This document shows positions 1-7,019 of a stretch of DNA of 64,000 nucleotides, piece by piece; positions within the stretch are counted from its first letter, which is position 1; the number at the start of each line of letters is the position of its first letter. The position numbers and the translations under genes were made by a program. The stretch comes from an uncultured Oscillospiraceae bacterium. Its GTDB lineage: Bacteria > Bacillota > Clostridia > Oscillospirales > Acutalibacteraceae. Location: the NCBI GenBank assembly GCA_900547095.1, contig URFG01000006.1, positions 7,789 through 71,788 of the forward strand. The letters are read 5' to 3'. The notes beneath the pieces were generated by a model. The model worked only from the letters and a program-made list of their open reading frames with translations, ran no database searches and was not told the origin of the DNA.

Positions 1-871
1 AAGATTTCATATCAACTGCGGACTGAATGCTGAGAGAACCTCTTTGGAGCAGATAAAAAAGCAGATAGACCGCCACGAGGCAGTGCTTATCTGCGATCTT
101 GACAAGAATATGCAAAAAGAGATTATGAGCTATTGCTATACTAATGAAAAGCGAACTTATCTTCTCCCCGATATCACGGATATTATTACAAACAACAGTT
201 ATGAAATCCAAATAAGCGATACCCCTGTTCTTATGAGCCGCAACCGCGGGCTTACACCAGAGCAGAAATTCATTAAAAGAGCTATGGATACAGTAATATC
301 CTTAATAGGAATTATTTTATCAAGTCCTATTATGCTTATCTGTATGATAGCTATTAAGCTTGATGACGGCGGACCGATATTTTACAAGCAAAACCGCATT
401 ACGGAAAACGGGCGGATATTCAATATACTTAAATTCAGGTCTATGAGGACCGACGCGGAAAAAGACGGTGCGAAAAAAGCCGTCAATGACGACGACCGCA
501 TAACGAGAGTAGGAAAAATAATAAGAGCGTGCCGTGTTGACGAGCTGCCGCAGCTTTTTAATATTTTAAAAGGTGATATGTCAATGGTAGGCCCTAGACC
601 CGAAAGAATAGAAAACGTTTACGAATACACCACGGCATACCCGGAGTTTGCCTTAAGGCACAGGGTCAAAGCCGGTCTTACCGGTTACGCTCAGCTTTAC
701 GGAAAGTATAACACTTCTCCCGAAGACAAGCTCAATATGGATCTAATTTATATTGAAACCTATTCCCTCTTGCAGGATCTTAAACTGCTGATTTTAACTG
801 TAAAAGTGCTTTTTATGAAAGAAAGCACAGAGGGTTTTGAAGAAAAAAACGAAGATAAGAAAGGATCGTAA
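1..871 (+). CDS. Polyprenyl-phosphate sugar-1-phosphate transferase, 5' truncated by window edge
   Basis: C-terminal part of a bacterial sugar transferase, which moves a sugar-1-phosphate from a nucleotide sugar to undecaprenyl phosphate and starts exopolysaccharide or capsule repeat synthesis at the membrane. The frame is open back to base 2, so the gene begins outside the window; the TTG at 44 is only an internal codon. A hydrophobic segment (about residues 84-104 counted from the TTG) precedes the conserved catalytic block, including KFRSMRTDAEKDG, DELPQLFNILKGD and MVGPRPE. The missing N-terminus probably carries further membrane helices, as in WbaP/EpsE-type enzymes. It sits 4 nt before a sugar nucleotidyltransferase gene, which suggests the end of a polysaccharide locus. 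The sugar substrate cannot be told from sequence. Confidence 0.9.
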   Translation, partial: RFHINCGLNAERTSLEQIKKQIDRHEAVLICDLDKNMQKEIMSYCYTNEKRTYLLPDITDIITNNSYEIQISDTPVLMSRNRGLTPEQKFIKRAMDTVISLIGIILSSPIMLICMIAIKLDDGGPIFYKQNRITENGRIFNILKFRSMRTDAEKDGAKKAVNDDDRITRVGKIIRACRVDELPQLFNILKGDMSMVGPRPERIENVYEYTTAYPEFALRHRVKAGLTGYAQLYGKYNTSPEDKLNMDLIYIETYSLLQDLKLLILTVKVLFMKESTEGFEEKNEDKKGS

Positions 872-875
872 TCAA

Positions 876-1751
876 ATGAGTAAGGAAGCAACACTTGTCG
901 TAATGGCGGCAGGAATGGGAAGCAGATTCGGAGGGCTTAAACAAATCGAGCCTATAGGCCCTAAAGGAGAAGCATTGCTTGATTTCTCGGTTTATGACGC
1001 GAAAAAAGCCGGATTTACGGAAGTCGTATTCGTTATCAAGCACTCTATCGAAAAGGAATTTAAAGAATCCGTCGGAAAAAGAATCGAAAAACAGATCCCT
1101 GTAAAATATGTTTTCCAGGAAACAAGCGAGCTTCCCGAGGGCTATGCCTGCCCTGCGGACAGAGAAAAGCCCTGGGGCACAGGCCATGCTATCTACTGCT
1201 GCAAAGATACCGTTAAAAATCCTTTTGCCGTAATTAATGCGGACGATTATTACGGCAGTTCCGCATTCAAAAAAATTTACGAGCATTTAACTTCCGACAG
1301 CAAAGATTACTGTATGGTAGGTTTCAGGCTCTCTAATACGCTTACTGAAAACGGAACGGTTTCAAGAGGCGTTTGCGATGTTGAGAACGGATATCTTAAA
1401 AACATAACCGAAAGAACGAAAATTCAGGACTGCAAATATACTTTAGACGATAAAAATTGGATCACTCTTGCACCCGACACGATCGTTTCAATGAATATGT
1501 GGGGATTTTTCCCCGATGTTTTCGGATATGTCACAGAAGATCTGAAAGAATTTTTAAATACTTCTATAAATATTCCGAAATCGGAATTTTATCTTCCGAG
1601 CATTGTTTCAAAGCTTATTGAAAGCGGAGAAAAGAAAGTAAATGTGCTTGTTGCAGAGGATAAATGGTACGGCGTTACATACAAGGAAGACAAGGAAAAA
1701 GTTAAAAAATCTTTAAGAGAAAAAATTGACAACAAAGAATATGATTTTTAA
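876..1751 (+). CDS. Sugar nucleotidyltransferase (NTP_transferase family)
   Basis: Nucleotidyltransferase of the glucose-1-phosphate uridylyl/thymidylyl type, activating a sugar-1-phosphate with an NTP in the cytoplasm. The N-terminal signature MAAGMGSRFGGLKQ is the nucleotide-binding loop; PWGTGHAI and INADDYYG are further substrate- and metal-binding motifs. I place the start at ATG 876, which has AAAGGA upstream, rather than at an in-frame TTG at 837 that lies inside the preceding gene. At about 291 residues it has the usual length of a compact NTP transferase. Cotranscription with the upstream sugar transferase fits supply of a nucleotide sugar for surface polysaccharide. The exact sugar and base are not determinable. 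A terminator follows. Confidence 0.88.
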   Translation: MSKEATLVVMAAGMGSRFGGLKQIEPIGPKGEALLDFSVYDAKKAGFTEVVFVIKHSIEKEFKESVGKRIEKQIPVKYVFQETSELPEGYACPADREKPWGTGHAIYCCKDTVKNPFAVINADDYYGSSAFKKIYEHLTSDSKDYCMVGFRLSNTLTENGTVSRGVCDVENGYLKNITERTKIQDCKYTLDDKNWITLAPDTIVSMNMWGFFPDVFGYVTEDLKEFLNTSINIPKSEFYLPSIVSKLIESGEKKVNVLVAEDKWYGVTYKEDKEKVKKSLREKIDNKEYDF

Positions 1752-1757
1752 AAAAAC

Positions 1758-1796
1758 AAAACTGTCCGCCTGAAAAAATGCGGGCAGTTTTCTTGT
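1758..1796 (+). terminator. Intrinsic terminator after nucleotidyltransferase
   Basis: Eleven-base stem AAACTGTCCGC (1758-1768) with GCGGGCAGTTT (1780-1790), one G-U pair, 11-nt loop, then TTTCTTGTT. It closes the polysaccharide-related transcription unit. Confidence 0.85.
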
Positions 1797-1811
1797 TATA
1801 AAGCCAAAATC

Positions 1812-1848
1812 CCTTTCATATAATTCTTTAGACAATACAGATGAAAGG
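1812..1848 (+). promoter_or_regulatory. -10-like box and RBS-overlapping inverted repeat before the S1-domain gene
   Basis: CCTTTCAT (1812-1819) is perfectly complementary to ATGAAAGG (1841-1848), which contains the Shine-Dalgarno AAAGG of the next gene. TATAAT lies at 1819-1824 but has no good -35 at normal spacing. If transcription starts at this box the left arm is not in the mRNA; if it starts further upstream, the hairpin would mask the ribosome site. The loop contains TAGACAATACAG (1829-1840), a motif seen again near 5403 and 34.8 kb. Confidence 0.4.
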
Positions 1849-1858
1849 TTGAATAAAA

Positions 1859-2782
1859 ATGCAAGAATTTTATCCTGAAGGCTTTATCGGAACAACTTAT
1901 GAAAACAAAAAATATATGTCCACGCCTGCGGCGCTTTATCAGGCGCAGTCAGCTTCAAGCATACTTGAAGCAAATGTGATAATGTGCGACGCGGAGCATA
2001 ATATGACCGTGGACCTCGGCTGTATGAAAGGGATAATCGCCAGAGAAGACGGCGCTATCGGTATATCCGACGGTTCTACGAGGGATATAGCTCTGATTTC
2101 AAGAGTAGGAAGACCTGTAAGCTTTTGCGTTACGGCTATTAAAACCGACCGCTACGGCAAGCTCTATGCTCAGCTTTCAAGAAAAAAGGCTCAGGAGATA
2201 TGCAAAAGAGACTTTTTGCTGAATTTAACCCCAGGCGACATAATAAACGCAAAGATCACTCACCTTGAAACATTCGGCGCTTTCTGCGATATCGGCTGCG
2301 GAAATATTGCGCTTTTACCCATAGATTCGATATCCGTATCAAGAATTTCCCACCCTAAAGACAGATTCAGAGTCGGCGAAAACATAAAGGCAATCATAAA
2401 ATCCATTGCGCCTGACGGCAAGATAACTCTTTCCCATAAAGAATTACTAGGAACCTGGCAGGAAAATGCCGATCTGTTTTCTCAGGGGCAGACTGTTTCG
2501 GGAATCGTAAGAAGTATAGAGGATTACGGAATATTTATCGAGCTTACATCTAATTTAGCAGGTCTTGCAGAGCCGAAAGCAAATGTAAGTATAGGCCAGC
2601 AGGCAAGTGTTTACATAAAGAGCATAATTCCCGAAAAGATGAAAGTAAAGCTGATAGTTATAGAAAGCTTTGAACCTAAAATAAGTAACTGCTCAAAATA
2701 TTTTATCACGGGTTCTCATATTGATAGATGGGAGTATTCTCCCAAAAACTCAATGAAGAAAATTGTCACGGAATTTATTTAA
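1859..2782 (+). CDS. S1 RNA-binding domain protein
   Basis: A 307-residue cytoplasmic RNA-binding protein built of S1/OB folds, related to the short S1-like proteins of Clostridia. Three S1-like units can be traced: a divergent one at about residues 33-105, and clearer ones at about 124-198 (start LTPGDIINAKITHLETFGAF) and 210-273 (GQTVSGIVRSIEDYGIFIEL). The glycine and aromatic pattern GxFVxL typical of S1 is present in the second and third units. It is much shorter than ribosomal protein S1 of Proteobacteria and has no reductase or helicase fusion, so a role in mRNA binding or translation is an inference from the family. RBS AAAGG precedes ATG 1859. It is flanked by a terminator upstream and a new promoter downstream, so it is probably monocistronic. 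Confidence 0.85.
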   Translation: MQEFYPEGFIGTTYENKKYMSTPAALYQAQSASSILEANVIMCDAEHNMTVDLGCMKGIIAREDGAIGISDGSTRDIALISRVGRPVSFCVTAIKTDRYGKLYAQLSRKKAQEICKRDFLLNLTPGDIINAKITHLETFGAFCDIGCGNIALLPIDSISVSRISHPKDRFRVGENIKAIIKSIAPDGKITLSHKELLGTWQENADLFSQGQTVSGIVRSIEDYGIFIELTSNLAGLAEPKANVSIGQQASVYIKSIIPEKMKVKLIVIESFEPKISNCSKYFITGSHIDRWEYSPKNSMKKIVTEFI

Positions 2783-2785
2783 CTG

Positions 2786-2814
2786 TTGATTTTAGTCTTA
2801 TTTAGGGGTATAAT
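2786..2814 (+). promoter_or_regulatory. Sigma-A-type promoter for the Mrp-family ATPase
   Basis: TTGATT (2786-2791), 17-bp spacer, TATAAT (2809-2814), 19 bp before the ATG at 2833 with AGGTGA between. Confidence 0.7.
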
Positions 2815-2832
2815 AATTCAGGTGATTTAATT

Positions 2833-3645
2833 ATGAGTGAAAATTGCAGCGGTAACTGCTCAAATTGCAGTTCCAATTGTGCGGAAAAGAAAAGTTTTAT
2901 TGAAAAAACCGGCGAATTTAATAATATCAGGCACGTAATAGCCGTAGTCAGCGGAAAAGGCGGCGTGGGTAAATCCACTGTCACTTCTATGCTTGCCGTT
3001 GAGCTTAGAGCCAAGGGCCACAGCGTCGGAATTCTTGACGCGGATATAACAGGTCCGTCTATCCCAAAAGCCTTCGGTATCACAAAAAGAGCATATTCCG
3101 ATGATATTGGGATAATCCCTGCCGAGAGTAAAAACGGGATAAAAATTATGTCTATAAATATGATGTTGCCCGAAAGCGATTCCCCCGTTGTATGGAGAGG
3201 CCCCGTCATTGCGGGAGCAGTTAAGCAGTTCTGGACAGATGTTATATGGGGCGATCTTGATTATCTTCTTATAGACTGTCCTCCCGGCACAGGCGATGTT
3301 CCGCTCACGGTATTTCAGTCTATCCCGCTTGACGGTATAATTATAGTATCCACTCCTCAGGATCTTGTATCTCTGATCGTTAAAAAAGCCGTTAATATGG
3401 CTAAAATGATGAATATAAATATTATAGGCCTTATAGAGAATATGAGTTACTTTGTTTGTCCCGATTGCAGCAAAAAACACTATATTTTCGGAGATTACAA
3501 AGATATTGCAGAGCAAACGGGTCTTGAAGTTTTAGCTGAGCTTCCGATAAATTCCGATTATGCAAGAATGGAAGACAACGGATCTATTACAGAATACAAA
3601 GAAACCTTGCTTGAAAAAGCGGTTGAGAAAATAGAAAAATTATAA
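2833..3645 (+). CDS. Mrp/NBP35-family P-loop ATPase (iron-sulfur carrier)
   Basis: ParA-type ATPase of the Mrp/ApbC/NBP35 family, which binds and transfers iron-sulfur clusters in the cytoplasm. The N-terminus has four cysteines (C5, C9, C12, C16), as in NBP35-type members, before the deviant Walker A GKGGVGKST at about 41-49. DCPPGTGD is the switch/Walker B region. A CPDC pair near residue 203 matches the conserved bridging cysteines at the dimer interface. Length 270 aa is normal for this family without the MIP18-like domain. It has its own promoter and a strong terminator. Confidence is high for the family; the client protein is unknown. Confidence 0.92.
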   Translation: MSENCSGNCSNCSSNCAEKKSFIEKTGEFNNIRHVIAVVSGKGGVGKSTVTSMLAVELRAKGHSVGILDADITGPSIPKAFGITKRAYSDDIGIIPAESKNGIKIMSINMMLPESDSPVVWRGPVIAGAVKQFWTDVIWGDLDYLLIDCPPGTGDVPLTVFQSIPLDGIIIVSTPQDLVSLIVKKAVNMAKMMNINIIGLIENMSYFVCPDCSKKHYIFGDYKDIAEQTGLEVLAELPINSDYARMEDNGSITEYKETLLEKAVEKIEKL

Positions 3646-3653
3646 TAATTTTC

Positions 3654-3680
3654 AGGCTGCCGCAAAAGGCAGCCTTTTTA
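3654..3680 (+). terminator. Intrinsic terminator after Mrp-family gene
   Basis: Perfect 8-bp stem AGGCTGCC (3654-3661) / GGCAGCCT (3668-3675), 6-nt loop, then a T tract. Confidence 0.85.
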
Positions 3681-3707
3681 AAAAACAATACTTATTTGGT
3701 GAACTTT

Positions 3708-4394
3708 ATGAGAATGAGAAAGAAAAAACATCTTGACGAGAGGCTCGAAGATGTTAAAAATATTTTATATATAAGTAAATGCGAGGACAGGAATTTCAAC
3801 ACCGCTATTAATGTAAAAGATTATCTTGATATAGAAAAATGGTTTGAAAGCGCTAATCCGCTTTATCTGGAAATCGGCTGCGGAAAAGGCAAGTTTGCGG
3901 CGGAATATGCAAAAAGCCACCCCGAAATAAATTTTCTTGCAGTGGAAAAAGATCCGAATGTTATTGTAAGCGCCTGCGAAAGAGCAAAGGCGGAAAATAT
4001 AAAAAATCTGAGATTTCTCGAATGCCCCGCAGAATATCTTGAAAGGCATTTAAAGGAAAATTCGGCGGATATGATATTTCTTAACTTCTCCTGCCCTTTT
4101 CCTAAAAATAAATATGCGTCTCACAGGCTCACTTCGCCGAGATTTTTAAATATCTATAAAAATCTGCTTAAGAAAAACGGTGAAATTCATCAGAAAACCG
4201 ATAATATGCACTTTTTTGAATATTCTTTAGAGCAATTTTCAAATCAGGGCTATCAACTTAAAAATATTTCGCTTGATTTACATAACAGCGAATTTGAAAA
4301 TAATATTGAAACGGAATACGAGGCAAAATTCACAGCTCTCGGACAACCTATTTACAGACTTGAAGCATTTATAAAAGAGGATGAAAATGGCTAA
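3708..4394 (+). CDS. trmB: tRNA (guanine-N7-)-methyltransferase TrmB-like
   Basis: SAM-dependent methyltransferase expected to make m7G46 in the variable loop of tRNAs. The SAM site LEIGCGKGKF and the C-terminal RLTSPRFL, EIHQKTDN and FEYSLEQF blocks identify TrmB. I chose ATG 3708, where GGTGA lies 5 nt upstream and the product begins MRMRKKKHLDERL as in homologues; TTG 3696 and GTG 3699 are earlier alternatives. Odd feature: the family's DPWPK segment reads CPFPK here, so the conserved aspartate and tryptophan are replaced by Cys and Phe. The stop overlaps the start of the next gene (ATGAAAATGG), suggesting translational coupling. Confidence 0.88.
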   Translation: MRMRKKKHLDERLEDVKNILYISKCEDRNFNTAINVKDYLDIEKWFESANPLYLEIGCGKGKFAAEYAKSHPEINFLAVEKDPNVIVSACERAKAENIKNLRFLECPAEYLERHLKENSADMIFLNFSCPFPKNKYASHRLTSPRFLNIYKNLLKKNGEIHQKTDNMHFFEYSLEQFSNQGYQLKNISLDLHNSEFENNIETEYEAKFTALGQPIYRLEAFIKEDENG

Positions 4395-5136
4395 GAAAAA
4401 AGTCAGCGATACAATTAAGCAGCAAAGATACGCTCAGGAAGAATTTTTAAAGCTCAAAAAGATGGAGAGTGGTGAAATTCCGACAGAGCCAAAATATTCA
4501 GAAGAAGAGATAAAACCAAAATCTTTCGGCGAAAAGGTTTCGAATTTTTGGTTTTATTATAAATGGGTGATAATTTCGGTCATATCTTTGGCTGTGGTTT
4601 TGGCTATTTGCATTTCGCAGTGTGCAGGCAAAAAAAATTATGATATGAAAATAGTTTTATTCTCAAACGAAAACTATATTCCCGACGATACGACAGATTA
4701 TATAGCTCAATACTTTGAAAAACTCTGCCCTGATGTCAACGATGATAAAAAGGTCAGTGTGGAAATAATCAACTGCTCTTTTTCAAGCAAAAGCGATACT
4801 CAAACGATAAATAGTATGAAATTAAGAATTCAGAATATGATAGCCGCCGAAGAAATCGCCGTGCTGTATATTACCGATGAAGCGGGGCTAAAATATTTAA
4901 GAGGAATATCAAGCGATATTTTCACAGAGAATTCTTTAAATCTCGGAAAAGATTTTTATGACAGCTGTGATAAAAGCGGATTTTCAAAATTACCCGAAAA
5001 CCTCATTTTATCCTGCCGCGATACAGAAAAATCTCTTATCGGAAAAAGCGCAAAATCGAAAAAGATATTTTCCGCAGCTCAGGAAATCATAAAGAAGATC
5101 GGAGATACAAACAATGAAGATCAAACTCAATCCTGA
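4387..5136 (+). CDS. Single-pass membrane protein of unknown function
   Basis: I do not recognise a family. The product is about 249 residues: a charged, Lys/Glu-rich cytoplasmic N-terminus (residues 1-55), one hydrophobic helix at about 58-78, and a soluble C-terminal domain of about 170 residues that is probably extracytoplasmic by the positive-inside rule. There is no obvious catalytic motif and no lipobox. ATG 4387 has AGAGG 6 nt upstream and is preferred to ATG 4381, which directly abuts that site. It overlaps trmB by 8 nt and is itself overlapped for 23 nt by the small FTR-like gene, so the three are probably one operon. Confidence 0.7.
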   Translation: MAKKKVSDTIKQQRYAQEEFLKLKKMESGEIPTEPKYSEEEIKPKSFGEKVSNFWFYYKWVIISVISLAVVLAICISQCAGKKNYDMKIVLFSNENYIPDDTTDYIAQYFEKLCPDVNDDKKVSVEIINCSFSSKSDTQTINSMKLRIQNMIAAEEIAVLYITDEAGLKYLRGISSDIFTENSLNLGKDFYDSCDKSGFSKLPENLILSCRDTEKSLIGKSAKSKKIFSAAQEIIKKIGDTNNEDQTQS

Positions 5137-5311
5137 TAAAAAAATAGTAGAAACAGTTAAAAAAGGTCTGAAAGAACGGGGCGGCTACTGCCCCTGCAGG
5201 CTCCAGAAAAACGAGGACACAAAATGTATGTGTAAGGAATTTAGGGAGCAGATAGCAGATCCTGATTTTGAGGGTTTTTGCCATTGTATGCTTTATTACA
5301 AAGAAAAATGA
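5114..5311 (+). CDS. Miniature ferredoxin-thioredoxin reductase catalytic-chain-like protein
   Basis: A 65-residue protein with three CxC pairs: CPC at 26-28, CMC at 38-40 and CHC at 56-58. All six cysteines and the CHC histidine of the catalytic beta chain of ferredoxin-thioredoxin reductase are present, where four hold a 4Fe-4S cluster and two form the redox-active disulfide. The spacings differ from the plant/cyanobacterial enzyme (here x9 and x15; classically x16 and x8), and the chain is much shorter. It may reduce a thioredoxin-like partner using ferredoxin electrons, but no alpha chain, ferredoxin or thioredoxin gene is nearby. It starts inside the end of the preceding membrane-protein gene, with GGAG upstream. 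Confidence 0.75.
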   Translation: MKIKLNPDKKIVETVKKGLKERGGYCPCRLQKNEDTKCMCKEFREQIADPDFEGFCHCMLYYKEK

Positions 5312-5345
5312 TTTAAGCGGATGCGCTCAAATCATTTCGTTTAGT
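5306..5345. terminator. Likely bidirectional terminator
   Basis: Stem AAATGATTTAAGCG (5306-5319) with CGCTCAAATCATTT (5324-5337), one mismatch, 4-nt loop. The left arm overlaps the stop codon of the FTR-like gene. T-rich flanks on both strands let it end the plus operon and the long minus operon. Confidence 0.7.
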
Positions 5346-5365
5346 TTCTTATACACAAATTTTAC

Positions 5366-5395
5366 CGCCGCAGATCTTACGGCGTTTCTTTTTTA
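5366..5395 (+). terminator. Second weak hairpin with T tract
   Basis: Short stem CGCCG (5366-5370) / CGGCG (5380-5384) followed by TTTCTTTTTT. It may back up the preceding terminator. The motif TAGACAATACAA follows at 5404-5415. Confidence 0.45.
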
Positions 5396-5445
5396 TTTTT
5401 AAATAGACAATACAAGATTTTTTGCCGATTTCAAAAAATCACTCC

Positions 5446-6447
5446 TTAATTTTCATAGAGTTTTATTACACAGCATAGCCTTTCTTTTACCATTTCCCTT
5501 AAATTTTCGGGGCTTACAGCCTCGATTTTATTTCCGAAATTGATTATCCAGGTCACGAGCGCCTCGCTTACGACAGCTTTATAATTTATATTGAAAGTTT
5601 TATCCGTAAGCTTAGTTATAAAAATACTGTCGCCGAACCTATCAACGACCTGCTCGAGGATTTCCCTTGAGCATTTAAGCTCGATATTTTCGGTATTTCC
5701 CGTGTACATTCCGAAAAGCCTTTTCGTATAATCCGCTACATCAAAAACAGATTTATAATCGCTTACCTCTGAAAAGCTCCTCGAATTTTTATCGGTGATC
5801 TCAACTCTGTGCATACGGTCAATTCTTAAATGAATTAAATTATCGTATTTTTCATAATTTCCGATAAGGTAATAATGGTCATCCTGCCAGGTCATAGCAT
5901 AAGGACTTATGATCTTCTGTGAAGAAGAGATCGTTATTTCCTTATTTTCATTTATAGTTCTGACATTATATTCAAATTTTATCTGTTTTTTATTCTCTAT
6001 TGCTCTTGAAACGGTGTCGATAGTATAATATATCTCTTCGTTTTTGGTTTTGGAGTCAACATCGAAATAAATACCTTTATTAAGACTGTTGAGCTGATAC
6101 ACGCTCTGCATAGCCTCTAATTTGGAAATAAGCTCCCTTGTTTTTTTGGCGCTTATAAATTTTGCGGTTTTAACAGCGTCGGTAAGAAGTGAGATTTCGG
6201 GAATTTCAAATTCGCGTGAGCCTAAGAAAAATCCTGCTTTCGGCGTTCTGGTTTTAATAATATCATAACCGTAAAATATTAACTGTTCGATATCATTATA
6301 AATCGATTTGCGCTCCGCAGTTACATTAAAAAAAGCAAGCTTTGAGCATATCTCCGCAGCAGATATCGGATGATCTTCATCGCTGTATTTTCTTAAGATA
6401 TCAACAATATATAAAAGCTTTAATTTTTGTCCGCTCCTTGCCGCCAT
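5446..6447 (-). CDS. HTH-WYL transcriptional regulator
   Basis: DNA-binding regulator of the WYL family: N-terminal winged helix (about residues 8-75, with a recognition-helix region around TAERKSIYNDIEQL), a linker, and a WYL ligand-sensing domain from about residue 140 (KFEYNVRTINENK, PYAMTWQDDHYYLIGNYEK, LIHLRIDRMHRVEI), then a C-terminal WCX-like region. WYL proteins generally sense nucleic acid fragments or nucleotides and control DNA damage, phage defence or metabolism; the target here is unknown. ATG 6447 with GGAAG upstream overlaps the preceding RNase M5-like gene by 28 nt. It is the last gene of the long minus-strand run. Confidence 0.9.
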   Translation of the reverse strand: MAARSGQKLKLLYIVDILRKYSDEDHPISAAEICSKLAFFNVTAERKSIYNDIEQLIFYGYDIIKTRTPKAGFFLGSREFEIPEISLLTDAVKTAKFISAKKTRELISKLEAMQSVYQLNSLNKGIYFDVDSKTKNEEIYYTIDTVSRAIENKKQIKFEYNVRTINENKEITISSSQKIISPYAMTWQDDHYYLIGNYEKYDNLIHLRIDRMHRVEITDKNSRSFSEVSDYKSVFDVADYTKRLFGMYTGNTENIELKCSREILEQVVDRFGDSIFITKLTDKTFNINYKAVVSEALVTWIINFGNKIEAVSPENLREMVKERLCCVIKLYEN

Positions 6448-7019
6448 ACTTCCACTTCCTTTAAAAATTCTTCCTTTGAATATAATGAGTTAAGCGCATC
6501 TAAAAAAGCGCCTGATGATATGTTTTCGGGAATTCCCGAAAATCTGCAAAATTCGGCTCTTTCAAAAGAGCTTTTTTTACCGCCCGATAAATTTAAAATA
6601 AAAAGGTCTGTTTTAGTGATTATTTCTGCTTCTTTTTGAGGGTTTAGTCCTATTTTGCTCCTTTTAAAAGCTTCTAAAATATCTTCCTTTTTAAATCCCT
6701 CTACTCCGAGGTAGCCCTCTTTTGAGCTTTTAACCTTGCGCTTTTCTTTTCCCTTTACCTGCGGAAGATACACATTTGTTATTTTGCAATCCTTGCAGAT
6801 ATTTTTTATAAAGGCTCTTATCTGTGCGCCGGCGCTGTCGGAATCTGTAACTATCACCACGCCGTTTTTTTGAGCTATCAGCCTTATCAGCTTTCTTTTG
6901 GACTCGTCCTTAAAAACCGAAAACCCGTCTGTAGGAATAATAACGGCGTCGATTATATTTGAAAGTGTTATCTTATCATATTTACCCTCTACGATAACTG
7001 CTTCTTTAATTTTTAACAA
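6420..7019 (-). CDS. RNase M5-like Toprim protein
   Basis: Toprim-domain protein of the ribonuclease M5 (RnmV) type with a C-terminal DUF4093-like part. RNase M5 trims 5S rRNA precursors in Firmicutes. The Toprim motifs are visible as IVEGKYDK near the N-terminus (catalytic Glu) and VTDSDSAGAQIR (DxD pair). The C-terminal half (GYLGVEGFKKEDILEAF onward) fits the M5 companion domain. Start is uncertain: TTG 7019 has GGGTGA 5 nt upstream and gives MLKIKEAVIVEGKYD, like homologues; GTG 7028 and TTG 7040 are alternatives. It overlaps the 3' end of holA. Family confidence is good; strict 5S maturation function is inferred. Confidence 0.82.
   Translation of the reverse strand: MLKIKEAVIVEGKYDKITLSNIIDAVIIPTDGFSVFKDESKRKLIRLIAQKNGVVIVTDSDSAGAQIRAFIKNICKDCKITNVYLPQVKGKEKRKVKSSKEGYLGVEGFKKEDILEAFKRSKIGLNPQKEAEIITKTDLFILNLSGGKKSSFERAEFCRFSGIPENISSGAFLDALNSLYSKEEFLKEVEVWRQGADKN

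Noticed and set aside
2802..3516. Long antisense open frames over the Mrp-family gene
   Set aside because: They mirror the codon pattern of a well-supported gene on the other strand, lack ribosome sites and have no recognisable domain. The same holds for antisense frames over FtsZ, FtsH, priA, RNase J and others.
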